Assembly (NCBI GenBank): GCA_030272585.1
Contig: BSYQ01000003.1
Location: forward strand, 1,364,001-1,428,000
Length of the DNA: 64,000 nt
DNA from: Bryopsis sp. KO-2023
Taxonomy: Eukaryota; Chlorophyta; Ulvophyceae; Bryopsidales; Bryopsidaceae
Direction of reading: 5' to 3'
Shown here: positions 1-11,185 of the stretch, piece after piece
How positions within the stretch are numbered: position 1 is the stretch's first letter
Layout of the letters: each line of letters starts with the position of its first letter
Notes under the pieces: generated by a model
Told to the model about the DNA's origin: nothing
Databases searched by the model: none
The model's input: only the letters and a program-made list of their open reading frames with translations
Program-made: the position numbers and the translations under genes

Positions 1-2
1 CC

Positions 3-1286
3 AACATCAGCCTGGCGGCCAAAGACATGTCTGGGGATCTCCACCTGACGAAATCTCAATTCGGGGTGGCCTCCAGTCTGTTCTTCGTCACGTACATGAT
101 TTTCCAGGTCCCCAGCAATGCAATCTTGCAAAGAGTAGGGGGTCCAGTATGGCTGGGGGTATTGCTCATCGGATGGGGGTTGGCTGCCTCATTGACTGCT
201 TTTGTTAGGAACGCCACAGAGCTATATATCTTGCGGCTTTTGCTGGGGGTGTTTGAGGCTGGGACCTTCCCAGGTTTACTCTTCTACTTGTCTCAATTCT
301 TCCCAGATTCACGAACGCCTGGAGTGTATGGGATAACGATTGCAGGATGCACAGCTGGCATGGCGATTTCGGCCCCCTTGGCTGCAGGATTTCTCTCAAT
401 GAATGGAGTGCTGAACTTCAGCGGGTGGCAATGGTTGTTTTTCCTCGAAGGACTGCCAGCCATTGCCCTTGGGGTTGGGATGATGTTGTTTCTGCCCAAA
501 TCCCTTGATTCAGAAGGTTTCCTGACTAGAAAAGAGCAGATGCTTCTGAACAATGATAGGCCCCTTCCGAGGAACCCCGTGGATGGAAAATTGAAGAATG
601 TACTGTATCTTTTGAACACAGTGGTTTTGAATATCAACTTGTGGGTCCTCCTGTTGTGTGCTTTGCTTGCTGGGACGATGCGTTATGTTGCAATGTTTTG
701 GACTCCCCTCTGGATCGATGCGATGGTGAACGGAAGTGGCTTGGATTGGGAAAAGGCTGAAAAGACTGGTCAGTCTGGTGACAGTGTCCAAGTGGCTCTG
801 ATTTCAACCATTCCCTATGCCCTGGCTGCATTTAGTGGTGTGTTTTTTGGCTGGACGTCAGAAAAACTCCATGATAGGACCATTCACTGTTTCTTCTTGT
901 GGTTGGTTGGGGGTCTTTGTTTTTTGCTGCTGCCATGGTTGGCTGGAGTGGATGTTATTCTAGGATTTGTTGCTTTGCTGTGTGGGCACGTTGGGGTGAA
1001 TGGAATGTGGGGCCCTTTCACGTCATTGGAGCTATCCTTCATGACAGAGGAAAACAAAAGCTTTGGATTGGCATGGGTGAATTCTATTGGAAATTTGGGT
1101 GGTTTGCTAGGGCCCATGATCGCTGGATTCTTAGCAGATCAGACGGGTTCATACAAATCTGGCATTTGGGGTGCTGGTGCTATGACTGTCATAGCAGCCA
1201 CAGTGATCATTTTTGTCAACGATGCCGTCAGAAAAGAGAATAGAAAGAGTCAAGCTCAAGCGATATTTTTTTCAGGCTTAGATTAG
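3..1286 (+). CDS. MFS transporter, anion:cation symporter type, copy 1 (5' truncated by window)
   Basis: This is the C-terminal part of a 12-helix major facilitator of the anion:cation symporter (ACS) family, which moves small organic anions across membranes by ion coupling. The frame is open from base 3 and the first codons align with residues after the DRT motif of the copy at 1985-3406, so about 55 N-terminal residues lie left of the window. Visible hallmarks are the QFG...FF..Y..FQVPSN stretch, the GVFEAGTFPG helix and GWQWLFFLEGLPA, all typical of bacterial and fungal ACS transporters. No intron is needed. The C-terminus (SQAQAIFFSGLD) differs from copy 2 and reads through a splice-acceptor-like ttttttcag, so the last residues may be altered by splicing or by mutation. 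The substrate is not predictable. Tandem same-strand duplication with the next gene. Confidence 0.85.
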   Translation, partial: NISLAAKDMSGDLHLTKSQFGVASSLFFVTYMIFQVPSNAILQRVGGPVWLGVLLIGWGLAASLTAFVRNATELYILRLLLGVFEAGTFPGLLFYLSQFFPDSRTPGVYGITIAGCTAGMAISAPLAAGFLSMNGVLNFSGWQWLFFLEGLPAIALGVGMMLFLPKSLDSEGFLTRKEQMLLNNDRPLPRNPVDGKLKNVLYLLNTVVLNINLWVLLLCALLAGTMRYVAMFWTPLWIDAMVNGSGLDWEKAEKTGQSGDSVQVALISTIPYALAAFSGVFFGWTSEKLHDRTIHCFFLWLVGGLCFLLLPWLAGVDVILGFVALLCGHVGVNGMWGPFTSLELSFMTEENKSFGLAWVNSIGNLGGLLGPMIAGFLADQTGSYKSGIWGAGAMTVIAATVIIFVNDAVRKENRKSQAQAIFFSGLD

Positions 1287-1984
1287 CAGTTCAAGACGGT
1301 GTAGCACAGATGAACATATCAAAGAGTAGGAGAGGAGGGAGTCTTATTGTTGAAGTTGATCAGCACTTCGATGGACATTTCGAAGGCTGAAAATGAAATT
1401 GAGTAAGATTGCGATTTTGAACTTGTCCTTTTTTTTGTAAAACTGTTATTAAACTGCCAGAAATACAACAGCGACGTCCATTGTGTTTGCCCTTGAACAA
1501 GTATTAACAGAAATATCCACAATTTAGGAGCAGAAGGTATCTCAGTGGAGGAAAAAAGGAATATGTGAACCTGTTACACCGATCCGTATCTACAAACACT
1601 GATTGTCATTCAAAAGGAAAAAACAAAATCAACCCCTCTCATAAGAAAACGAATCACTAAAAATCGACGACCGTTCAAGCAACGCAGAAGCTATCGAACG
1701 GTGCAAGGAAAGAGAAAGCTGTTGCCAGGCCCTTTCCACAACTATCGACGTAGGAAGGTTTTGAAGAGTGGCAACCATACGCGATAAAGAACGAACCAAA
1801 ATATGTGAACCTGAGTACGGAATTGAACATTTGTTTATAGATCGTTTTCACATCGAAAAAATGCGATGGAGGTTGACGGAGTTCAGTGGAAGTTGAGCTA
1901 AACAATTGTACCTCCTCCTGGAGGTACAAGGATGTACATTTCGCTGAAGATCGACAGCTCTAACCCCACTCTTGACTGTCCCAG
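1287..1984. other. Intergenic spacer between tandem transporters
   Basis: About 700 bases holding the 3' UTR of copy 1 and the promoter and 5' UTR of copy 2. It has no convincing coding frame. A short inverted repeat (acctcctcctggaggt) sits at about 1910-1925, some 60 bases before the copy 2 start codon. Confidence 0.5.
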
Positions 1985-3406
1985 ATGCATTCATGTTCAC
2001 AAAGCGTGGATCCAAAAATGGACGCGTCAAGGGAGCCCCTTCTGAATCCGCATACCAAACCGGAGGTCGATGCGGTTTACCGGAAAATATCGTGGAGACT
2101 TCTTCCTTTCACGTTTCTCATGACGGTCGTTTGTTACGTGGATCGTACCAACATCAGTCTGGCGGCCAAAGACATGTCTATGGATCTCCACTTGACGAAA
2201 TCTCAATTCGGGGTGGCCTCCAGCCTATTTTTCAGCACATACATAATTTTCCAGATCCCTAGCAACGAAATCCTGAAAAGAGTAGGGGGCCCCTTGTGGT
2301 TGGGGATATTACTCATTGGATGGGGATTGACTGCCTCATTGACTGCTTTTGTCAGAAATGTAGCACAGTTGTATGTTCAACGGCTTTTGCTGGGGGTGTT
2401 TGAGGCTGGGACCTTCCCTGGTTTGCTCTTTTACTTGGCTCAATTCTTCCCTGATTCACGAACGCCTGGAGTGTTTGGGATAACGCTCGCAGGATGCACA
2501 GCTGGCATGGGAATCTCAGCCCCCTTGGCTGCAGCATTTCTTTCAATGGATGGAGTGCTGAACGTCAGTGGCTGGCAATGGTTGTTTTTCCTCGAAGGAC
2601 TGCCAGCCATTGCCCTTGGGGTTGGGATGATGCTTTGCTTGCCAGAATCCCCTCAGTCGGCAGCTTTCCTGACCGAAAGTGAGCTTGCAATGTTGGAAAA
2701 TGAAAACCCCCCTCAAAAAATCCTTTCGGATGGGAAATTCGATCGTTTTCTGTACCTGTTGAGAACGATAGTCTTGAACATTAGTTTGCTGGCGATATTG
2801 TTTTCTATTCTGCTTGCTGCAACGATGCAATACGTAGCCATGTTTTGGACCCCCCTCTGGATCGATGCGATGGTGAACGGAAGTGGCTTGGATTGGGAAA
2901 AGGCTGAAAAGACTGGTCAGTCTGGTGACAGTGTTAAAGTGGCTCTGCTGTCGACCATCCCCTATGCCCTTGCTGCATTCAGCACAGTATTGTTCGGCTG
3001 GACTTCAGAAAAACTCCACGATAGGACCATTCACTGTTTCTTCTTGTGGTTGGTTGGGGGTCTGTGTTTTTTGCTGCTGCCATGGCTGGCTGGAGGGAAC
3101 GTCATTCTAGGATTTGTTGCTTTGATGTGTGGGCATGTTGGGGTGAATGGAATGTGGGGCCCTTTCACGTCATTGAAGCTATCCTTCATGACAGAGGAAA
3201 ATAAAAGTTTTGGATTGGCATGGACGAATTCTATTGGAAATTTGGGTGGTTTGCTAGGGCCCATGATCGCTGGATTCCTAGCAGATCACACTGGTTCGTA
3301 CAAATCTGGCATTTGGGGTGCTGGTGCCCTGACTGTCATAGCAGCTGCTGTGATCATCTTCGTCAAAGATGCTGTCAGAAATCAGCATAGAAAGAGCCTA
3401 GCTTGA
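1985..3406 (+). CDS. MFS transporter, anion:cation symporter type, copy 2
   Basis: A complete, intronless 473-residue member of the ACS branch of the major facilitator superfamily. Residues 1-30 are a hydrophilic cytosolic tail, followed by helix 1 with YVDRTNIS, the ACS counterpart of the DR(x)N signature. FFSTYIIFQIPSN (helix 2), GVFEAGTFPGLLFYL (helix 4) and GWQWLFFLEGLPA (helix 6) follow, and the protein ends in a short basic tail. The first ATG was chosen; a second ATG at residue 12 would also give a full transporter. Nucleotide similarity to copy 1 is high through the whole C-terminal half, so the duplication looks recent or gene-converted. Known family members carry tartrate, galactonate, allantoate or phosphate-like anions; the substrate here is unknown. 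Confidence 0.88.
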   Translation: MHSCSQSVDPKMDASREPLLNPHTKPEVDAVYRKISWRLLPFTFLMTVVCYVDRTNISLAAKDMSMDLHLTKSQFGVASSLFFSTYIIFQIPSNEILKRVGGPLWLGILLIGWGLTASLTAFVRNVAQLYVQRLLLGVFEAGTFPGLLFYLAQFFPDSRTPGVFGITLAGCTAGMGISAPLAAAFLSMDGVLNVSGWQWLFFLEGLPAIALGVGMMLCLPESPQSAAFLTESELAMLENENPPQKILSDGKFDRFLYLLRTIVLNISLLAILFSILLAATMQYVAMFWTPLWIDAMVNGSGLDWEKAEKTGQSGDSVKVALLSTIPYALAAFSTVLFGWTSEKLHDRTIHCFFLWLVGGLCFLLLPWLAGGNVILGFVALMCGHVGVNGMWGPFTSLKLSFMTEENKSFGLAWTNSIGNLGGLLGPMIAGFLADHTGSYKSGIWGAGALTVIAAAVIIFVKDAVRNQHRKSLA

Positions 3407-4436
3407 CCAACTGATGGTCAGGATCATTAATGTGCAGGATCATTGTTTGGCACACTTTGGCATTATTGTTTCCGTGTTATTTTTTTCTTTCTTTGACATT
3501 TTTTTATGGTTAAAAAAACATGTGTAATTCTTTCTGGCATCGATTGCAAGAAACTAAATGGATGGTTGTGTACGAGTTTTTGGCTGTTTTAGGAACAATT
3601 GTCTTGCTCACTATATGAACTCCATGAGGCTTTCAATATCGGTGCTACGAATCCAAAGCAAGAGGGATCACCTCCTTTTGAGAAGCAGGAATTATGCATG
3701 AGGGTTGACCTTTCTATTGGGCAGAAACCATACACCAAAGGGATAATTTCCGAATTTGGCACCGAAGTGACATGTTAGAATCTCACATTCGTTGTCCAGG
3801 CCTTTCTGACCCTCAGTCAGATTCTTGTCAAGTCAAGTTAAAAATATTGTTCCACTTTCCCCTTCTGTACAAACACAGTCAACCCTTCCTATACTACACC
3901 GTTCAATATTCGGGCTCGACAACACATTGGAGCAAAACAGCCAAGATATCTGACACTCCGAATGGGGGGCTGGAAAAAATATGGGGATATTGCCTCAGCA
4001 ACGCTATGTATTTCATGCATTGATTCAGAAATATTATCCCAGAAGCAGCACTATACCAAAACGACAATGCTGTGAAGCTCCATTTGCTGGTGTTGTGGTG
4101 ATGGACATGTGCTGAAACACTTGAGTGGTCATCTTGAGAAGCGAGAGGAAGTGGTGATCATCACATCAAGTGGTGATGGTTGGATTGTGGCAGTTGCTGT
4201 GATTAAAGAGTACAACAGGAACGTGGATGACATCCACTGGATGTCCCTGTCGTGGGTTGTACATGGTTTCCACTCTGGGCCTCATATCGAATCGTACAAA
4301 TAAAATACAAGAGCAAAACACTCACCAATAATCAAACTAATTTGTATTTTCTTAAGAAACAATCGAAGCTGCACGGGGCAAACAGGACATCCAAGAAGAA
4401 AACTAGGAAACCTGCGCTAAGCTGGGGTTTGCTTGT
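3407..4436. other. Convergent intergenic region
   Basis: Contains the 3' UTR of the plus-strand transporter and the 3' UTR of the minus-strand MFS gene. Open frames here are short, lack family resemblance and end at random; nothing else is seen. Confidence 0.5.
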
Positions 4437-5880
4437 TCAACCTAGCAAAGGCTCCTGTTCATCTGTAACATTCAGAGCCCCAGGAGCACTCTTGTTATCA
4501 TCAACATTTTCTCCGTTGTGGGCTCCAGTGGATCGCAACCACTTCGACCCCAGTAACAAACCAACAGGGGAGGCAAGAATAACCATACCAACTATCAACC
4601 ACACCCTTTTCCCGTGGCAATGCCCAGGATCGACTGTATGGTGCAGCCCATCATCACCACCACAGGCTCTCGCCTTAGGGCACCATGTCTCCAGGAGCCA
4701 TCCAGACAGCCACCCAGTCAAAACTCTCCCCACAAGCAACGGAGCGGAAGTCAAGCCAGTGTAGATCGCCTCTCGACCATGAGGTGCAACTGACATGCTG
4801 TAGCCAAACCATCCAGGGGACCATACCGCTTCCCCAATCGACAGCACCGCAACGAACATGGCAGATGCCCACTTCGTCTGAAACAGCACCAGAAGAAATG
4901 GGGAAAAAGCTGTGATGTAACTCCCCAAATGGATCACATCGTAACGATTTACCCTTGTCAACATTGCTTGGATGACAGGCACCATGAAAATCATGACTAG
5001 CGGGTTGATGCTATATGTCAGACCCACAGGGGCATCGCATCCAAAGGCCCGGATCTGGTACTTGGGGAAGGTGGCCTCCACATGGTCCATCAGGAGTCTC
5101 AAATTGACCGTCAATGCACATACGATCATGTATTTCAACAGGGTGATCGACCATAAATCCTTCAGATCCTTGAGGAATTTCAGAATTTTCCCACAGTACG
5201 ATCCACGATTCCCAGCTTGTATTTCGAGCCGGGCGTCAGCGTTGCCCCCATCATCAACATGCGCATTCTCGTCCAAGAACAAGGCCAAACCGAACGCGCA
5301 ACTCGTGCAAATACCAGCCACGAGTAGGTATAGCCTCATCCCGTCGTTCAGGGGCGAGTCCGACCCCCATGCGTCCAGTTTCAAGCCGTTCACAAGAGAT
5401 CTCCGAAAGACGTCATACAGGACTCCAGTGAACAAGATCGCGACGTTCTTGGAGGAGCAAAACAGCCCATAAGCGAAACTGCGCCCAGCTGGGTTGGCGT
5501 AGCGCTTGACGCCGACAACCACCATCGTCGAGATGAATCCTTGAGCGACAGGCATCACTCCATAAATTGACACCCACAGCGTCGCTGTGTTTTTTGCGAA
5601 AGCCATCAAAGCGCGACCTACCGCTGCCAGGCCAAAGCCCACTATCAAGCTCTTCTTGACGCCCAAGAAATCAGCAACGGGCGATAAAAAGATGGTGCTT
5701 AGGGCGACCAGCGTCCCCCACAGGCCACAAGAGAGCCCAGCTTGAGTGTCGGGAATGCCCAACTTGTTCGTCAAGAAGAGAGGGCACAGCAGCCATTGGA
5801 CGCATCTCGAAAAAGAGTCCAGAACATTGACAGCGAGTACCAGGTATAGAAGGTGGCTGGAACCCTTCAGTGACGAAAAA
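4437..5880 (-). CDS. MFS transporter, paralogue A of three (5' exon not located)
   Basis: Encodes a multi-pass major facilitator closely related to the genes at 28709-30172 and 32307-33818. The cytosolic loop after helix 2 has the MFS motif variant SPVADFLGVKKSL; a second landmark shared by all three paralogues is FPKYQIRAFG followed by GLTYSIN in the C-terminal half. The C-terminal tail ends in EQEPLLG, an acidic dileucine-like sorting signal. The frame stays open to 5969 but contains no ATG there, and similarity to the paralogues begins near SLKGSS. An acceptor-like gcattcag precedes that point, so the exon probably starts at 5880 in phase 2 and the start codon lies in an upstream exon I could not identify. 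The family is common in algae and protists; the transported substrate is unknown. Confidence 0.78.
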
Positions 5881-6455
5881 CTGAATGCTCCAGAATCTGG
5901 AGCATTATGCAGACTGTATATTTCTCTGTAGTAAAAAGAGTCTGGATGTTGAGCGTATAAAAAACGCACGACAGGGGCTCAGCTGGAAAGTCCGTGTTCA
6001 AAATACGTACGACATGGGCTTCATGAGTTGATAAAAAAACATATACCACCACGATCCTTCCTTTCTCCACTGCTTTGGGCGTGACTTTGACATCTCTCCA
6101 CGCACACCGTGTGACAGGAAAAAAAACAAAAAAAAACGAACAAGAGCATCACTGAACGGGAGGCGAGTCGTGTGATCGACTTGCGCATTCCTAGAGTGGG
6201 ACAGGACATGCTCCATCCATCCCGATTCAAGCACTCAAAAGGTTCCAGGATCCAAGCATCACAAAAACAACCTGGAGCCATACTCGTACTGTCACCCCAA
6301 ACTCCCCATTGCATCAAAGTACAAGGGTGTCAAAACGACCATGGTGTATGCATGAGAATATGCACCATGGCACATTCAAGCGAATGCTGCATTGAACAAT
6401 GATTAAGCAGGGATAGGAAACAAAAAAATCGAGAACAGCCCACCATCCCTTAAGA

Positions 6456-6484
6456 AGATTGTGCAAATGACATTTGCACAATCT
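6456..6484. repeat. Near-perfect 29-base palindrome
   Basis: Two 14-base arms, AGATTGTGCAAATG and its exact reverse complement, flank a single central A. It lies about 0.5-0.6 kb upstream of the paralogue A MFS gene, so it could be a dimer-binding operator, a cruciform or a small hairpin in RNA. The core TTTGCAC/GTGCAAA is AT/GC mixed and not a simple repeat. Confidence 0.8.
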
Positions 6485-6509
6485 GAACACTACGAAAAAC
6501 GGCCCACTT

Positions 6510-6632
6510 TTACACTCGCTTACACTCGTTCCACACTCGCCGATCCAATGAACACCGCTCCACACCATCGACAATTTCCAGCATTTGATGTAACTTTCAT
6601 CCACACTCGTGCACACTCAGTGCACACTACTG
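6510..6632 (+). repeat. Cluster of ACACTCG-type heptamers
   Basis: The heptamer ACACTCG or a close variant (ACACTCA, ACACCGC) recurs about seven times in 120 bases, some copies spaced by 3-4 bases. It follows the 6456 palindrome directly. Spacing is irregular, so it looks like a cluster of binding sites or a decayed microsatellite rather than a clean tandem array. Confidence 0.55.
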
Positions 6633-7570
6633 AAACCATCGATCGAACACAGTGCTCCAGGCCCAGGCTATTTTAACTCGGCCTGGGGAACAAAAGTTCT
6701 GTTTAACTTTCGAGAGTTTGAGGAAACAGAAACACACAAGTCGTTCTCCGAGACAGATCCGGAACAGGTGCAAGTAAGGGAATGAACCCACAGCAAATTA
6801 TACATTCGCACAGCGGCAATAAATCACGACAGCGCTTCAACCAGAGCCAGCACCTGTACAGAAAACACTAAAAACTACTAAACCTCTCCCTGTCCACAAA
6901 ATTCCCTTTACTCATACCTCATGAACCAGTCCCCAATGCATTCCCATCTCATACCGTTCCACGTTTTCTCCACAGACCGAACTATCCCCCGAGGCTTCTC
7001 CAAGAGGATGATAGCCAGCCCTTGGGCGCTCCTTGTCGACCTTTTCGCCCCATGTCGTCAGTTCTGCGCCCTTGCCTCATCGCCCTGCCGTTGAGCGACA
7101 TCCTCGCGCAGCATATCAACGTGCCTGCTGCGTGAGTCGTTCCCTTGTGACTGATTGCGTTTGCCCAGCATTCGCTACTAAAAGAGGGACACGAAACGCT
7201 TCAGATTCGTTGATGCGTCACGAAAGAGTCTCGAAAGGGCCTTAAGAGCTGAGGACTGGCCAAAGGTGGACAAAGTTGTTTCTTACCTCCATCACTAGTC
7301 CCAGCGAAGGAAAAACGGACGCTGCGTTACACCGCAGCTGCCTGTTGTAAGGAAAAGGTGGAACTAGACGAGTCACGGAGATCCCGACCAACCTGCTGTT
7401 GTGCTCGATGGAGAGACTTGTTCCAAGGGCTGGGGCGTGCCGGCCGCTTGCCCCAGGATCTTCTGGTGCACAGTTAAAGACGACATCGCTACACAGGAGC
7501 GTACCACCTGTACAGGTCAGTATAAAACAAAGGTGCGCAGGCCAGAGCGCTGGAGAGTGAGGGGACTAGA

Positions 7571-10500
7571 ATGGTGAAACGAAGCGTGGGCTCGTGTAGC
7601 TGCAACCCTTTTGGACTTGAATTTGGATGCTGGCGCACGCACACAGCAACTTCTTTCGGTTCCACAGTCCCAGTACTTACTATGACGGCGGAAGGAGTGG
7701 GGGGAACCTCAACAAATAAAATCCGACACAGGATTCGGAACGTAACTGCCATCACTGTACTTGTCATATTCCATTTCCGATACTTTTTTTTTTCGATTTA
7801 TATCTTTACGTACTTTGTTTTTCTACATGTAGAAGCTGGCAGGCAACAGTGTAATCATTATCATTCCGATACTTTCCTTGCTGCTTCTAACGCCAGTTGC
7901 GCCGAATCGCGAAGAACTCTTTTCCAAAGTTCGACTTGATCCGATTGGCTTGTCGGGTGCGTATTCCAGATCGTCCATGGGCAGCGGCAACGGGAAACGT
8001 TCGCCAAGGTCTACGGTCCATCCAAAACTTTGAGGTAATCTGATTGTTCTAGAAAAAGGTGCTGTTCATGGAAATTCTGGGCACAGTCTTCAAATCGACC
8101 ACCGTATTTTTCAAAGATTAGTAACTTGAAACGCCACAGGCTCCTTTTCCAGGATTGACCTCGCCCAGCGCCCAATCCTTGAATCTGCCGGCCGAGAATT
8201 TCTTACTGATTGGGTCTGTTCTGCCATTTGTGGTGGGTAGATAAGCATTTCAATGCTCATTATTTTTCTGTGTGTGTGTTTTTTCAGGAAGCACACTCCA
8301 TGCGCCGTAAGCGAGGTAACATCCACCCCGGCAGGTGTCACACAGAACCAGCCGAAGGGCTTTGACATGAAGCAGATTGTGGCTCTTGCTGGCTGCGCCT
8401 TTGATGCTTATCTGGAACCAGATCGGAGTGATTTGCTCCAAAAAAAACTCGACAATGGATCGACCGCAACTATCGTGGCCAGGTTGGCAAAAAGATAGAC
8501 AGGATTTTAGTTTTTTGATTCATTTGATTTTTATATGGAACTGAATGATTTATGATTAATTGATTGATGAACGTTGTGTTGTCTTTTAGTCCCCACAAGT
8601 TCAGGGACACATGGAACCTCGGTGAAGGGTTGCTGCATGTCACGATCATTCGAGCCAATGGGTTGAGCGACAAAGATGTAAGAGAAAATATTGTAATGCT
8701 TGCTCAGTTGCATTGGCGCAACCAGAGGAAGGCACTCTAAGATTTTCTGGCCCCCCCCCCCCCAAAAAAAGAAAAGTCAGCGAACAAAAAACAAAAACAA
8801 AATAAAATCCCCTAGAATTCTACAACACCATGCCACAACCAAATTTTTTTGTACCAAAAAAAAAAAAAAAAAGTCTCCCAGAAAGCTATTTTGTTACCTC
8901 CTTTCCTCAAATCCTGGTTGCGCCTATGCACAGTTGGTTTGATGCTTTTGATTTGGTTGCTGATGTGAGGTTTCTTTCAGGGAGTGTGGAACAAGAGCGA
9001 CCCCTTCGCAATTTGTACGGTCGACAAGAGCTCCAGAGAGACTCCCGCTGTTAATGGCAGCCATAACCCTGTGTGGAATAAACCTTTCAGCTACTTTGTC
9101 AAGTACGCCATTTCCCCCAAGGTTTCATTGAAATTGATCTGTTACCATCGCATCCATCCACACACATATCTTTTTTTTTTCTGAATCAAGACCTGACCTC
9201 GCAAACGGCAATCTGTGCTTGGCACAAGTAATGAAATATGATTTCTCCAGAAGTTTCTTAAAAAAAAAAAAAAAAGTTTGGAGAAGTCTATTCCTGAATC
9301 TAAAATTAAATAATTGGTCTCCCGCTTCTCCTGTTTGAGGTTTTTAAAAAGGCTGTGTTTAATTCTTTTTGTTTAAAAAAAGGTATTTATTTTTTTATTT
9401 AATGGATAGGGACAAGAGCCAGGATGCCCTCGAAGTAGAGCTGTGGGACAGGGATCCAGCAAATTGGGATGAGAGCCTTGGAACTGTGAAGTACCCGCTG
9501 AAGAACCTGAAAAATGGAAAGTACGAAGAGTTCACGGTCGATATTCAAAAGGGGAAAGGGACTCTCACATTCCAGACCAAATACGTCCCGTTCAAAGGTG
9601 ATGGCCCATCTTTTCAGCTATGTTTTTCGTCTGCAGCAGGAAGTGACAGAAACTGTCTTCATTGATTGTCTGGGCATTGATGTGCGCTCCGTTTTTTTTT
9701 TTTTCTACAGGTGAGGACACGGAGGCAATATCGGATGTGTATGAGATCAAACCCCGAGATCTGGGATATCGAAGCAAGAAAAAACCTGGTGTGTCAAGAG
9801 ATTGGCAAGACCTGGTGGAGATGGCCGGGAAACCGATAGAAGATATGTTCGATCCCGTGTGTTTCATCGACCACAAAAAGTCTGACACTCAGGTCAGTGG
9901 TGCTCCGGAGGCAAGGCCATGTTTCTTTCCGCCACCCCCCCTTTAATTTGGACTATTCAATTTTGTTTTTTTGATTTTTTTCGGACTAGGACGAAACTCA
10001 TGAAATCTGAACGATGTGGGCTCGGAAAGAAACGCATGAAATCTGAATGGGGTTTAGTGGGGTCTTTCTATTCTGCTGACATCAGGGCAATATAAAGATA
10101 AAGGCAAAGAATTAAAACAAAAAAAAAGATTTAAAATATGTAAAGATTTTGGTTTTTTGATGTGTAGGCTTGGGTCTACCAGAGCGACCCAAAGCTCAAT
10201 CGGAAAGAGCTGGTCATATCTTTCCGAGGGACCGAGATTACCAACATAAAGGATGTAATCAGTGATCTCCTCGTGAAGTTCAAGAAGCTGAATATCAGAA
10301 AGACTGGGCCTCTTCAATCCGTTCAAGGCACTATGAAAGCACACAAGGGATTTTTGGACGCTTACAGATCTGTGGAACCTTGTGTCCGGGACGTGGTGGA
10401 TTGTCTGACAGGGGGAAGCTCGGATTGGAAAGTCTATGTCACTGGTCACTCTTTGGGGGGAGCTTTAGCGACCCTGTGTGCGTTGGACCTGGTGACCAGG

Positions 10501-11185
10501 TGAGAGAACCCCCCATTTTCTTAAGGAAACGTGAGATATTTTTATTTTATTCATATCTATATTTTCCCTTTAATTTTAGTGATTTTTTTTGTCAAAGTTG
10601 GACTCTTTCTTTTTAACAATATGATAGAATAATATAAGCAGCAAGCTGACGTCCCAACCGAAACCTCGCCAGACTCTGCAAATTTCCCGTTTTCCTACCA
10701 AACAAAAATTTGCTTTGGCGAATAAATAAACGTTTTTTTTTTTTTTTAATCTAGTTTTTTAAAAAATCGAATCCTCTGATCAGTCAACACGTCGACTAAT
10801 CCAACCGATACTCCATTTCACACACAGAGAAACGTCAGGTCCCAGCGTGGAGGTAGCCACCTATGGATCTCCTCGAGTGGGTAACTTGCCCTTTTCCAGG
10901 GCATGCAACATCCTGTTAACTGAAGACTGGAGGGTCAGCAGTAAGAACGATCCAATAGTCGGGCTGCCCCCTAACAGTCACTACCACCATGTGGGAGAGC
11001 ACGTCATTTTGACTGACGGTGATTTTTTCTTCGATGGGACTGATGATCGAGAGCAAAGATTATCCTATTTGGCAATTTTTGCCGACTTCATTGACTTTGG
11101 AGTCCATCACCTTGCAAACACGTATCAGGCCTGGATGAGGAGAACTATTGGCAGGGTCAGAGCTAAAAGCAAGAAGGGGGGGTGA
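7571..11185 (+). CDS. C2-domain class-3 lipase
   Basis: A triacylglycerol/phospholipid lipase with an N-terminal C2 domain, which in this family binds membranes in a calcium-dependent way. Proposed exons are 7571-7741, 7970-8034, 8288-8482, 8590-8677, 8981-9102, 9410-9597, 9711-9892, 10168-10499 and 10828-11185, joining in frame to 566 residues; the first two exons are the least certain. The C2 domain covers roughly residues 150-270 (GLLHVTIIRANGLSDKD, then SDPFAICTV and NPVWNKPF). The lipase domain has SFRGTE, the nucleophile elbow GHSLGG (serine), YGSPRVGN, the aspartate of KNDPIVGLPP and the histidine of YHHVGEH, so the triad is intact. The N-terminal ~80 residues are basic and serine/threonine-rich and might target an organelle. 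Next to another hydrolase gene on the same strand. Confidence 0.88.

Larger units (their letters stand above)
5881..7570. other. Intergenic region between divergent genes
   Basis: Holds the missing 5' exon and promoter of the minus-strand MFS gene and the promoter of the plus-strand lipase gene. No convincing coding frame was found. Two regulatory-looking structures are listed separately: a long palindrome at 6456-6484 and a cluster of ACACTCG heptamers at about 6510-6630. Confidence 0.4.

Noticed and set aside
7033-7245. 70-residue frame upstream of the lipase
   Set aside because: No splice or phase link to the lipase exons and no domain signal.
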